Assembly (NCBI RefSeq): GCF_038002825.1
Contig: NZ_JBBODF010000001.1
Coordinates: forward strand, 7,192,001-7,256,000
Source of the DNA: Paenibacillus sp. FSL H8-0048
Lineage (GTDB): Bacteria > Bacillota > Bacilli > Paenibacillales > Paenibacillaceae
Direction: 5' to 3'
DNA: 64,000 nucleotides
Below are positions 1 to 7,640 of the stretch, piece after piece. Each line of letters starts with the position of its first letter. Position 1 is the first letter of the stretch. Under the pieces are notes generated by a model. The model had not been told where the DNA came from and searched no databases. It was given only the letters and a program-made list of their open reading frames with translations. The position numbers and the translations under genes were made by a program.

Positions 1-2
1 TC

Positions 3-248
3 TGGACCGCCGTCCAGTTGATCGAAGGGAAGTTTATCTCGCCGCAGATTATGGGGAAATCGCTGAAGATTCACCCGATTACAATTATTTTTGTGATTAT
101 TTTTGCCGGAAAAATGTTCGGTGTACTAGGTATCATACTTGCGGTGCCGGGCTACGCCGTGCTTAAGGTGGTAATGACCCATATCTTCCAGTGGTTCCGC
201 TTCCGCTCCGGGCTCTACAGAGTCATCGAAGAAAAGACTGAGGAATAA
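3..248 (+). CDS. AI-2E family transporter, C-terminal fragment
   Basis: Only the last ~81 codons are inside the window; the reading frame is open from base 3 and stops at TAA 246-248. The visible part has the family's conserved end: a G-K-S-L-K-I-H-P segment, then hydrophobic helices carrying an F-G-V-L-G-I-I-L-A-V-P-G motif. AI-2E/UPF0118 proteins are multi-pass membrane permeases; named members export autoinducer-2 or exchange Na+/H+, so the substrate cannot be told from this fragment. The tail is charged and ends E-E-K-T-E-E. It lies 20 bp upstream of the carboxylesterase on the same strand and may be co-transcribed with it. Confidence 0.8.
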   Translation, partial: WTAVQLIEGKFISPQIMGKSLKIHPITIIFVIIFAGKMFGVLGIILAVPGYAVLKVVMTHIFQWFRFRSGLYRVIEEKTEE

Positions 249-268
249 AGCGAAAAGGAATGATTGCA

Positions 269-1750
269 ATGACAGGACAACTGGTGAATACAGCTTACGG
301 GCAACTGGAGGGAGAAGCGGGAAACGGCGTGAACGTGTGGCGCGGCATCCCGTTCGCTGCCCCGCCGCTTGGAGAGCTGCGCTTCCGGGCACCGCAGCCG
401 CCGGAGTCCTGGAGCGGCGTGCGGGAGGCTGTCAAGTTCGGACCAGTCAGCCTGCAGCCGGTCAGCACCAGCGGGACGCGGTTTGGCGGCACCACCCCTA
501 TTTATGATGAAGACTGTCTATATCTGAATGTCTGGTCCCCGGCGGTTGCGGAGGAGACCGAAGCTCTGCCGGTGATGGTGTGGATTCACGGCGGCACCTT
601 CGTTACCGGCGCAGGCAGCCAGCCGATGTTCGAGGGCAGCAAGCTGGCCGTCTCCGGGAAGGTCGTGGTGGTTACCGTGAATTACCGGCTGGGTCCGCTC
701 GGGTTCCTGCATCTGTCTCCGCTGGGCGCAGGACTGGGCAGCAACCTGGGCCTCCTGGATCAGATTGCTGCCCTGGAATGGGTGCAGCAGAATATCGCTG
801 CATTCGGCGGGGATCCGGCGCGTGTCACGGTCTTCGGGGAGTCGGCAGGGAGCATGAGTATTGCTGCACTGCTGGCGATGCCTGCGGCGAAGGGACTGTT
901 CGCCCGGGCCATAATGGAGAGCGGGGCGGCACAGACATTGAATGAAGAGCTCGGCGGGCAGATTGCCGCCGCTTTCCTGGCAGAGCTGGGCCTTCAGCCT
1001 GGCGGTGATACGCAGCTTCTGCATACGCTGCCGGCTGGAGAGATCATGGAAGCCGCAGGCCGGATGGCGTACAAGCTGTCCGGAGACTCGATGAATATGT
1101 TTTTCCAGCCGGTTATTGAGCCGGGCACCTTGCCGGTTGAGCCGGTACAGGCCATCGCAGCGGGAGCTGCCAGCGGCATTCCCGTGTTGATCGGAACGAA
1201 TCTGCATGAAGGCAATCTGTTCTTCCGCGAGGGGCAGAAGGCGGACAACTTCGAGCAATCGCTCAAAGCGCTGGAGCAGCTGATGGGAGTGGGTGACCTC
1301 TCCGAGCTGACCTCGGATTACAGCCAGAGCTGGGAAGGACAGGCTGAGGTGCTGACCGACCTGTTCTTCTGGGCCAGCTCCATTTCGTTCGCGGAGAAGC
1401 AGCAAGGGCATGCGCCCGTCTGGATGTACCGCTTCGACTGGACGGTGGCCGGGCATCCTCTGCTGGAGAAGGCCATTCACGGCGCGGAGATTCTGTATGT
1501 CTTCAACAACCTCCCGGTGCTGAAGCAGTATGGCCTGAGCGTGACGCCGGAGATGGAGGCAGTGGCTGAGGCAATGCAGACCGCCTGGACTGCCTTCGCC
1601 CATAGTGGAGATCCGGCAGCGCCGGGACTGGCTTGGCCGCAGTACACGCCGAACACGCGGGCTACGATGATCTTTGACCAATCCTCGCGTGTGGTTAACG
1701 ACCCGGACGGGGAGAAGCGCAAACGGATTTTTGAGCATTATATGGGATAA
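269..1750 (+). CDS. pnbA: Type-B carboxylesterase (para-nitrobenzyl esterase-like)
   Basis: Predicted cytoplasmic alpha/beta-hydrolase of 493 residues that cleaves carboxylic esters; the family is close in length to B. subtilis PnbA. It shows the N-terminal R-G-I-P-F-A-A-P-P segment, the E-D-C-L-Y-L-N-V-W block, an oxyanion H-G-G-T-F loop, the nucleophile elbow G-E-S-A-G (Ser near residue 192) and an H-G-A-E motif with the probable catalytic His near 404. The ATG at 269 is preferred to the ATG at 260 because AAAAGGA abuts the earlier one but sits about 9 nt from the later one. No signal peptide is visible. The natural substrate is unknown. A strong hairpin follows the stop. Confidence 0.9.
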   Translation: MTGQLVNTAYGQLEGEAGNGVNVWRGIPFAAPPLGELRFRAPQPPESWSGVREAVKFGPVSLQPVSTSGTRFGGTTPIYDEDCLYLNVWSPAVAEETEALPVMVWIHGGTFVTGAGSQPMFEGSKLAVSGKVVVVTVNYRLGPLGFLHLSPLGAGLGSNLGLLDQIAALEWVQQNIAAFGGDPARVTVFGESAGSMSIAALLAMPAAKGLFARAIMESGAAQTLNEELGGQIAAAFLAELGLQPGGDTQLLHTLPAGEIMEAAGRMAYKLSGDSMNMFFQPVIEPGTLPVEPVQAIAAGAASGIPVLIGTNLHEGNLFFREGQKADNFEQSLKALEQLMGVGDLSELTSDYSQSWEGQAEVLTDLFFWASSISFAEKQQGHAPVWMYRFDWTVAGHPLLEKAIHGAEILYVFNNLPVLKQYGLSVTPEMEAVAEAMQTAWTAFAHSGDPAAPGLAWPQYTPNTRATMIFDQSSRVVNDPDGEKRKRIFEHYMG

Positions 1751-1753
1751 GTT

Positions 1754-1804
1754 CACAGCAGCAGCCCTCGCCGGAGGAAGGCCTCCGGGAGGGCTGCTGC
1801 TGTG
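1754..1804 (+). terminator. Long hairpin terminator after the carboxylesterase
   Basis: A perfect 16-bp inverted repeat (1754-1769 with 1789-1804) encloses a second GC-rich inverted repeat. There is no downstream T-run, so it may act as a transcript-end stabiliser rather than a classical intrinsic terminator. Confidence 0.7.
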
Positions 1805-1955
1805 TGCGGCCGGATGTAGGCGGGAAACCGAATACAGAGGACGGGCTTAGCAGTGTGCGGCTGGATGTATGCGTAAAAGCGAATAAATTGAGCAAGTGAG
1901 GAGATATGCGGGCGAATGTATGCGTAAAAGCATAATGCAATGGGTGCTGCGATAA
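1803..1955. repeat. Degenerate ~51-bp tandem repeat, family A, copy cluster 1
   Basis: About three imperfect head-to-tail units share a core of the form GCGG-nn-GAATGTATG-nn-AAAA-n-C followed by a GAATA/ATACA-like half. Further units lie at 2255-2352 and 56905-57062. No coding potential is apparent. The two halves of the core (AATGTAT ... ATACATT in the best copies) can pair to form a short hairpin. Confidence 0.65.
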
Positions 1956-1974
1956 GGGAAGGGCCTATTGCTCC

Positions 1975-2195
1975 ACAGCCAGTAACATTAATTGAGAAAT
2001 CCTGTACGAATTGCAGCAATACTGTTCGATAGGAGCGGTTTATGTTGAAATCTTGCACGAATTGCAACTAATCCAGCGCTAACTGACTCTAAACACCATA
2101 ATTCCTGCAAATGATGCAACAATGTACCCCAGCCAGTAACTGTAATAGAGAAGTCCTGCAAAAAGTGCAACAATGCTGCTTTATACAAGCGGTCG
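1975..2195. repeat. Degenerate repeats, family B
   Basis: Four imperfect units with about 50-bp spacing share a core like CCTGCA(c/a)GAATTGCA(a/g)CAAT. Two of them are preceded by a CCAGTAAC segment. Each core contains a TTGCA...TGCAA inverted half-site. No gene is supported in this stretch. Confidence 0.55.
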
Positions 2196-2254
2196 GTGAG
2201 AGAGAAAACTCTCAGATTGGCCAGAGTTAGGCGGACCGCCGGAATGAGTAGGAG

Positions 2255-2352
2255 ATCGCTTCAGAATGTATGTGAAAAACCAAATACAATGAGTTAGTGC
2301 GGTGGTATGCGGGCCGAATGTAATCGAAAAACCGAACACGTTTGGCAAGTGC
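2255..2352. repeat. Family A repeat, copy cluster 2
   Basis: Two units with GAATGTATGTGAAAAACC-like and GAATGTAATCGAAAAACC-like cores continue the repeat seen at 1803-1955. They sit just before the hairpin that ends the minus-strand PstS-like gene. Confidence 0.6.
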
Positions 2353-2354
2353 AG

Positions 2355-2390
2355 GCACCAGCATCCTTTTACCCCCTAGGATGCTGGCGC
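2355..2390 (-). terminator. Hairpin after the PstS-like gene
   Basis: An inverted repeat centred on CCAGCATCC...GGATGCTGG lies immediately downstream of the minus-strand gene ending at 2396. No clear T-run follows on the minus strand. Confidence 0.5.
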
Positions 2391-2395
2391 TCTGC

Positions 2396-3574
2396 TTATT
2401 TAACCGGCGTATACCCGGTCTTCTCAACCAGCTCCTGGCCCTCAGCGGACAGAATCCAGTTCAGGAACGGTTCGATGTTCGGATTGGTGCTGCCGGCGGT
2501 TACGGCATAGAATTCAGTCGTGAACGGGTATTCTCCGCTGCGGATGCTCTCTGTGGACGGCGGCACATCATCGATAGCCAGCAGCTTGATCTCATCACTG
2601 GCGTTCATTTGCGTGGCATAGAACATGAAGCTGAAGCCCAGTGCATTCTTGTAATTGCGGTAGTTGGCGGTCTGGCTGATAATGCCGCTCATGACGTTTG
2701 CCACATTCTCCTTTGGTGGGGTCATCAGCTGGCGGTCCTCCATGATTTTCTGGAGCCGGGTCTGGCTGCCGCTGTCTTCAGACCGCTGGAAAGCGCGGAT
2801 CGGGTCATCCTTGCCGCCGACCTGCTTCCAATTGGTGAGGGTGCCGGAATAGATATCCTTAATCTGATCCGTGGTCAGGCTGTCCACCGGATTGCGCTTG
2901 TTGACGAAGAAGACGAAGGCTTCGCGGCCGATTGGAGTGAGCTTCAGTTCACGGCCTACTAGCTTCGCCTGCTTCGTCTGGGCCAGCGAAGGGGCAGCAG
3001 CGAAGATGATATCGGCCTCTCCTGTGATCAGCCGTTTGTAGGCCTCAGAGGTGCTGGTGCATACCACGAAATCGGTCCCTTCCTTCTGGACGAAGGGGGA
3101 ATAGTTATCCTGCGGGTAGACCGCTTGGGCAAAAGCCGAATACAGCGGGTACAGCGCTGTTGCTCCATCCAGGCGCGGCAGGTTCATCATAAGCTGGTAG
3201 GAAGCTTTATGGTTCAGGGATGCGGCTTTGGTATTTGTCGCAAAAGGGGCATACTGATTGAGATTGACCTCCTGCTCACTAACCTCAGCTAAGCTGTTGA
3301 TATAAGCTTGTCTGATCTCATAGCCAGCGGCTGTAAGCAGACAGAGACCCACGAAGCTTCCCAGCAGGATCTGGCGCAGCCGTCTTCTGAACAGGCCGAA
3401 GATGGAGATTACGGAGAGCAGTGCCAAGCCCGCAGCGATTACCAGGACAAGCGGACCATAGAACAGATATCCTTTGGTGAAAGCGGTAATGAAATAAGCT
3501 ATAAAGGCGGCAACTGTGAGCCCAGCCAGCGCAAAGAAGGAATACAGCAGATTGATCGAAAAACTTCTTTTCAT
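2396..3574 (-). CDS. Membrane-anchored PstS-like substrate-binding protein
   Basis: 392 residues. About the first 100 hold three hydrophobic helices instead of a cleavable signal peptide. The rest is a periplasmic-binding-protein fold of the phosphate-binding (PBP-like) type, with a T-S-T-S-E-A-Y-K segment, an F-V-N-K-R-N-P-V-D stretch followed by Y-S-G-T-L-T-N-W, and an R-S-E-D-S-G-S-Q-T-R segment typical of PstS-like domains. ATG 3574 is chosen because GGAGG lies about 7 nt upstream; an upstream in-frame TTG overlaps that ribosome site. There are no pstC, pstA or pstB genes next to it, so a role in phosphate import is not shown. It may be an orphan binder or sensor at the membrane. Confidence 0.75.
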   Translation of the reverse strand: MKRSFSINLLYSFFALAGLTVAAFIAYFITAFTKGYLFYGPLVLVIAAGLALLSVISIFGLFRRRLRQILLGSFVGLCLLTAAGYEIRQAYINSLAEVSEQEVNLNQYAPFATNTKAASLNHKASYQLMMNLPRLDGATALYPLYSAFAQAVYPQDNYSPFVQKEGTDFVVCTSTSEAYKRLITGEADIIFAAAPSLAQTKQAKLVGRELKLTPIGREAFVFFVNKRNPVDSLTTDQIKDIYSGTLTNWKQVGGKDDPIRAFQRSEDSGSQTRLQKIMEDRQLMTPPKENVANVMSGIISQTANYRNYKNALGFSFMFYATQMNASDEIKLLAIDDVPPSTESIRSGEYPFTTEFYAVTAGSTNPNIEPFLNWILSAEGQELVEKTGYTPVK

Positions 3575-3810
3575 GATGACCTCCAAATAGATCTCTATAT
3601 TTAGGGATGATTAATGTTCATACTATAGTGTAGCGCACACTGCCGTTTCTGCCAAACGAACCAGAACCTGGATGCGGCAAGCAGATTGGGTTAGCAGAGT
3701 GATGGTTCGAATGATTATTGAATGAAATATCATGATTATTTTCATAAAAAGCTGGACGAAATCAAAAATCAGAGGTATTCTGAGATTGTGAAAATAATAA
3801 CAGAATACAA

Positions 3811-3952
3811 GATTCTCGGGGTAAGGTGAAATTCCTGACCGGCGGTGATGTTCGTGAGAGCTAAGCCCGCGACTCGTTACTCTATCACAAGAGGAAGCGA
3901 CTGATCTGGTGACAATCCAGAGCCGACGGTAAAGTCCGGATGGGAGAGGATC
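3811..3952 (+). ncRNA. FMN riboswitch (RFN element) 1
   Basis: Carries the conserved RFN landmarks in order: GGGGTAAGGTGAAATTCC, GACCGGCGGTGATG, a variable arm, GAGCCGACGGT and AAAGTCCGGATGGGAGAGGA. Closing-stem bases (GATTCTC / GAGAGGATC) pair around it. A terminator follows at 3996-4041, so FMN binding is expected to end transcription before the EamA permease at 4082. Confidence 0.96.
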
Positions 3953-3995
3953 ATAAGATAAAGGCGCGGGTCTATTCCGTATGTCTTTATTGATA

Positions 3996-4041
3996 ACAAC
4001 CCCCGATTTTTGTCCTGTTCACAGGGCTCACGGGGGTTTTT
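3996..4041 (+). terminator. Expression-platform terminator of FMN riboswitch 1
   Basis: AACCCCCG (3998-4005) pairs with CGGGGGTT (4031-4038), with an inner CCTGT/ACAGG hairpin, and is followed by five T. It lies between the aptamer and the regulated start codon. Confidence 0.9.
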
Positions 4042-4081
4042 GATCTCTATCGAGGGTTTGTATCGACAAGGAGAATGAAAG

Positions 4082-5044
4082 ATGAGTAATGTATCTGCTT
4101 CATCCCAAGGCTTGCGTACCGCACCGGTGCGCAGCGGATTCTGGCTGGTGGTTCTGGGGGCGGCCTTATGGGGAGTTGACCCGCTGTTCCGCATTATCCT
4201 GCTGAAATCCCTGACGTCGTCCCAGATTGTGCTGCTTGAGCATGTCGTGCTCTTCCTGGTTGCCGCTCCGGTAATGTGGCGCAATCGTGCAGAGCTGAAG
4301 GGTGTCCGTCTGCGCCAAGCCGCAGCGCTGCTCGTGGTATCGTGGGGCGGCTCAGCCGTAGCGACCATTCTGTTCACGAAAGCCTTATCCAGCGGAGACT
4401 TCAATGCCGTGCTGCTGCTTCAGAAGCTTCAGCCCTTGTTCGCCATTGGTCTTGCCGCTGTTATTCTAAAAGAACGCCTGCCGCGCAATTTCGCACCGCT
4501 GCTTATCGTTGCCCTGGCCGGGACGTACCTGCTGACCTTCGGCTGGACGATTCCCTTCGGCCATGTGAACAGCTTCATGGGTGTAGGAAGCCTGATGGCG
4601 CTGGGCGCTGCGGCTTTGTGGGGCGGCTCTACAGTTATGGGCCGCTATCTGCTGGGCTCGATGAAATATGAGACAGTAACCTCACTGCGCTTCATTCTGG
4701 CGCTCCCGCTGCTGTTCGTAATTACAAGCATGGAAGGCGCCCCGTGGCAGATGAGCGGCGGAATCAGCGGCTCAGCGGCAGTTGCTGTTAACCTGCTGCT
4801 GCAGGCGTTGCTGCCCGGACTGCTCAGCATGCTGCTCTATTACAAGGGGCTGAATACGACCAAAGCTTCGGTAGCGACCCTGGCCGAACTCAGCTTCCCG
4901 ATGACCGGGATTCTGATTAACTGGGTAGTGTACCAGCAGCTTGTAACCCTGCCGCAGCTTGTCGGCTTCGCGCTGATCTGGACAGCACTCTTCTTCATCT
5001 CCAGTCAGCAGCGGGATCAGCTGCAGCCGGCCAAGCAGAATTAA
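4082..5044 (+). CDS. EamA/DMT-family permease, probable riboflavin transporter
   Basis: 320 residues with about ten hydrophobic helices in two EamA repeats (roughly residues 18-145 and 165-310). The fold belongs to the drug/metabolite transporter superfamily. The start has AAGGAG about 7 nt upstream. Substrate inference rests on the FMN riboswitch and terminator directly upstream: in bacteria such control marks riboflavin synthesis or uptake, and EamA-type riboflavin carriers (RibN, and riboswitch-linked ImpX) are established. Most Firmicutes use RibU instead, so this is a less usual choice. The gene stands alone and ends in a clear terminator. Confidence is high for the family and moderate for the substrate. 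Confidence 0.82.
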   Translation: MSNVSASSQGLRTAPVRSGFWLVVLGAALWGVDPLFRIILLKSLTSSQIVLLEHVVLFLVAAPVMWRNRAELKGVRLRQAAALLVVSWGGSAVATILFTKALSSGDFNAVLLLQKLQPLFAIGLAAVILKERLPRNFAPLLIVALAGTYLLTFGWTIPFGHVNSFMGVGSLMALGAAALWGGSTVMGRYLLGSMKYETVTSLRFILALPLLFVITSMEGAPWQMSGGISGSAAVAVNLLLQALLPGLLSMLLYYKGLNTTKASVATLAELSFPMTGILINWVVYQQLVTLPQLVGFALIWTALFFISSQQRDQLQPAKQN

Positions 5045-5099
5045 CTTCATAGCGCTCCAGTCTGAGGGGACATACCCCAGGACCCAGCGCATCATAGTC

Positions 5100-5147
5100 A
5101 AAGAGGATGTTCCTAATACGGCCGCGCCGTCCGGGAACATCCTCTTT
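5100..5147 (+). terminator. Intrinsic terminator after the EamA permease
   Basis: A perfect 14-bp stem (5100-5113 with 5134-5147) with a 20-nt loop ends in CTCTTTGTTG on the + strand; it starts with AAAG, so it may work for both converging genes. Confidence 0.85.
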
Positions 5148-5192
5148 GTTGTATATCAGACACGGGGCAAGGGAGGCGCCGCATGAGTGATT

Positions 5193-6350
5193 TTATTTCA
5201 GATATGGAGTGACCTTGATGCTCTTGTACCCAAGCTCCTTAAGCTGCGCTGGTGCGATATACAGCCGGCTTGCCGAATTGAAGCTGTTCACAGGCGTAAG
5301 GACCGCGTGATTGCTGCCGTTTGTGATTTTGTAGATATAAGCCGCGGAAGGGTCGCCGGTTGCGCTAAGGTTCATGACTTCAACCTTCCAGCCGAGTGCT
5401 GCAGCAAGGGGCTTCACCGGTATCCACTCTTGTCCGCCCTTAGTGAAAACGGTGGATACATCCACACTTTTGCCGTCCAGATTCAGGTTGTGTTCATAGG
5501 CTAAGGTGATCGGCATCTCCGTCACCGGCAGGTCTTTTAGCAGCATATCCTTAGGAAAAGTAACTTCCGGTCTGGAGAATGCAGGAGCAGGGAACAAGAC
5601 TTCAAGCTCGCGGGTGTCCTTGACCAGCCTTGACGATCCGTCCTTCAGATTATAGATCCACGGGAGGCGCTTAGGCTCGTTTTTGACATATTGCAGCAGT
5701 CCCTTCGACAGGTTCAGGTTGTGCAAGGTCCCCTTCAGCAGCTCCTGCCGCTTCCCGGTGGACGGATCGTAGGTACTGATCACATTCTGCTTGGCAGCCT
5801 CATTATATCCGCTCTCAAGCAGCGTATGCTGGTTGATCCACCGGGCATTGTAATACCGCTGAGTAGAATGATAGACGGATACCTTACCGGTCGCCGAATT
5901 TCTCAGATACTGATCGCCATATTTTGCGATATAGCCTTCAGGCTGCCGTTCATAACGGGAACGCTCCAGAACACCCCAGCGGCCGTCAGGGGAGAGGTCG
6001 TATTCGCTTTTGCGCACAATGGACTGGCTCTGTGTATCGTAGACATAGGCTTGCTCCGGATCGTCCATCCCCGTTAACTGCAAGTTCCCGCTGTTATTCT
6101 CCCGGAAATGTTGAAAAGCGTCCGGCCATTTGGCAAATGTCCCATCCGGCTGCCGGGCAATGACGGCATTGATGAACTGGTTCCCGTCCAATTGACTTAC
6201 CGAATACAGCTGTATGTTGCTGCTTTTGCTGGTATAGGAATCGTATACCTCGATCTTCTCGGCTGCATGTGCTGTGAGGGGCGCAGCGAATGCCAGTAGC
6301 ATTGATGCAGAGAGAACCATCCGTAAGGATTGGTGCAATGCTTTTCTCAT
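5193..6350 (-). CDS. Secreted protein with C-terminal copper-amine-oxidase-like stalk domain
   Basis: 385 residues. A classical signal peptide (basic start, hydrophobic core, A-H-A-A-E cleavage region near residue 30) predicts secretion. The middle is a beta-rich region with W-L/Y-containing blades resembling repeated propeller-like sequence, no catalytic motif recognised. The last ~110 residues resemble the copper amine oxidase N-terminal 'stalk' domain: D-G-K-S-V-D-V, then E-W-I-P-V-K-P-L-A-A-A-L-G-W, then L-Y-I-A-P-A-Q-L-K-E-L-G. Such domains are common in Paenibacillus cell-surface proteins and do not imply oxidase activity. ATG 6350 is preferred to 6362, which lies too close to the AGAAGGG ribosome site. 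Function unknown. Confidence 0.7.
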   Translation of the reverse strand: MRKALHQSLRMVLSASMLLAFAAPLTAHAAEKIEVYDSYTSKSSNIQLYSVSQLDGNQFINAVIARQPDGTFAKWPDAFQHFRENNSGNLQLTGMDDPEQAYVYDTQSQSIVRKSEYDLSPDGRWGVLERSRYERQPEGYIAKYGDQYLRNSATGKVSVYHSTQRYYNARWINQHTLLESGYNEAAKQNVISTYDPSTGKRQELLKGTLHNLNLSKGLLQYVKNEPKRLPWIYNLKDGSSRLVKDTRELEVLFPAPAFSRPEVTFPKDMLLKDLPVTEMPITLAYEHNLNLDGKSVDVSTVFTKGGQEWIPVKPLAAALGWKVEVMNLSATGDPSAAYIYKITNGSNHAVLTPVNSFNSASRLYIAPAQLKELGYKSIKVTPYLK

Positions 6351-6455
6351 ATGAATTTCCATCCCTTCTGTGTAAATAACTGTAACTATAGACGGCCCTA
6401 AGGCAGGAAAAGTTTCGCTGGTCCTGCATAAGTCACGATGAATTGCGGAGAGGAA

Positions 6456-6485
6456 GAGTAAAAATAAGCCTTTTTTCCCATACTA
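6456..6485 (+). promoter_or_regulatory. Possible sigma-G promoter of the spoVA genes
   Basis: CATACTA (6479-6485) matches the sigma-G/F-type -10 consensus. GAGTA 18 nt upstream is a fair -35. It lies 54 nt before the spoVAA start, and B. subtilis spoVA is transcribed by sigma-G in the forespore. Confidence 0.5.
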
Positions 6486-6539
6486 CCCTTATTCTTGCCG
6501 AAGGACTGCATCACACCTGAGCTTAAGGAGGCCCCGCAG

Positions 6540-7205
6540 ATGAACAGTGAATCCCAGGCTCCAGTCGTATATATCCAGCTTAAGAACCGGGTGACGGTGC
6601 CCAAGGGCAAGGGGGTGCTGCTGCGCGATGTCGCTTATCTCATCACTGACCCGCAGTGGCGGGAGCCGCTGTATACACTGCTTGTGCTTCAGCCGAAGGA
6701 GAGTGACGGAAATCTGATTCTGATTGATCTGCTGACTGTCATTCCCCGGATTCAGGATATGCACCCCGATGCGGACATTCAGCCGATCGGCGAAGGCCGC
6801 ACCATTGTACAGATTGAAGGTCCGTCTACGGCTGCTAAACCTTCTATAGCCCTGTTCGTGCTGGTCTGGCTGCTGCTGTTCTTCGGCTCGGCGCTGACGA
6901 TTATGAATTTCCATGCCGATGTCAGCATGCTGGAGGTACAGATCCGGATTGTTGAGATGCTGACCGGCCGCAGGGACGAGCATCCTTACCTGTTTCAGAT
7001 TGCCTATTCGCTGGGCATCGGGCTTGGGATGGTCATTTTTTTCAATCATCTGTTCAAAAAGAAATGGAACGAGGAGCCGACCCCCCTTGAGGTGGAAATG
7101 TTCCTGTATCAGAAGAATATCGATCAATATGTAATCAATGAGGAGTACCGCAAAATGAAACGCCGCAGTGACGAAGCACCCGGCAGCCGGGAGGGGGGCG
7201 CATGA
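6540..7205 (+). CDS. spoVAA: Stage V sporulation protein AA
   Basis: 221 residues, close to B. subtilis SpoVAA (about 206). The N-terminal half is a soluble domain starting V-Y-I-Q-L-K-N-R-V with a G-V-L-L-R-D-V segment; two hydrophobic helices follow near residues 105-125 and 155-175, then a charged C-terminus. SpoVA proteins sit in the spore inner membrane and handle dipicolinic acid uptake and release. ATG 6540 has AAGGAGG 7 nt upstream, which rules out the upstream TTG. It overlaps spoVAB by four bases. Confidence 0.9.
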   Translation: MNSESQAPVVYIQLKNRVTVPKGKGVLLRDVAYLITDPQWREPLYTLLVLQPKESDGNLILIDLLTVIPRIQDMHPDADIQPIGEGRTIVQIEGPSTAAKPSIALFVLVWLLLFFGSALTIMNFHADVSMLEVQIRIVEMLTGRRDEHPYLFQIAYSLGIGLGMVIFFNHLFKKKWNEEPTPLEVEMFLYQKNIDQYVINEEYRKMKRRSDEAPGSREGGA

Positions 7206-7627
7206 CGGCACCGCTGTCGCTTGGACTTCATCTGCTGCTCGGGATTGCCGGTGGAATCGCAGTGGGCGGCGGGGTGATTGCGCTATTCGTAGTGCTGGAT
7301 ATCATTCCCCGGCTGGCTCAGCTCACCTCCTCCTATGACAAGGTTCACTGGTATGAGGGAGCGATGGTCGGCGGTTCCCTATTGGGGACGGTGAGTGACT
7401 TCTGGAACTGGAAAATGGCGGCTGGCCCTCTGATTGAGCTTGGGGTCGGCCTGTTCAACGGCATATTCATCGGCATGCTGGCTGCGGCTCTGACTGAGGT
7501 GCTCAATGTCCTGCCGATCCTGGCCAAACGTCTGCATATGACCCATCTGCTGCTTGGTCTCTTAATGGCAATGGTATGCGGCAAGGTGGCGGGCTCGTTG
7601 TTCGACTGGTTTGTCTATCAACAGTAA
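7202..7627 (+). CDS. spoVAB: Stage V sporulation protein AB
   Basis: 141 residues, almost entirely hydrophobic with four or so predicted membrane helices and glycine-rich turns (G-G-I-A-V-G-G-G). It starts inside the spoVAA stop (ATGA overlap), as in translationally coupled spoVA operons. In B. subtilis spoVAC, AD and AE follow; here spoVAF follows 13 bp later instead. Its own biochemical role is not established; it acts with the other SpoVA proteins in the spore membrane. Confidence 0.9.
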   Translation: MTAPLSLGLHLLLGIAGGIAVGGGVIALFVVLDIIPRLAQLTSSYDKVHWYEGAMVGGSLLGTVSDFWNWKMAAGPLIELGVGLFNGIFIGMLAAALTEVLNVLPILAKRLHMTHLLLGLLMAMVCGKVAGSLFDWFVYQQ

Positions 7628-7640
7628 AGGAGGCTAGGGA

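Noticed and set aside
518..1756. A 412-codon open frame on the minus strand across the carboxylesterase gene
   Set aside because: It is fully antisense to a gene with clear catalytic motifs, has no ribosome site, and its translation is rich in Arg/His/Gln as expected for a GC-rich shadow frame.
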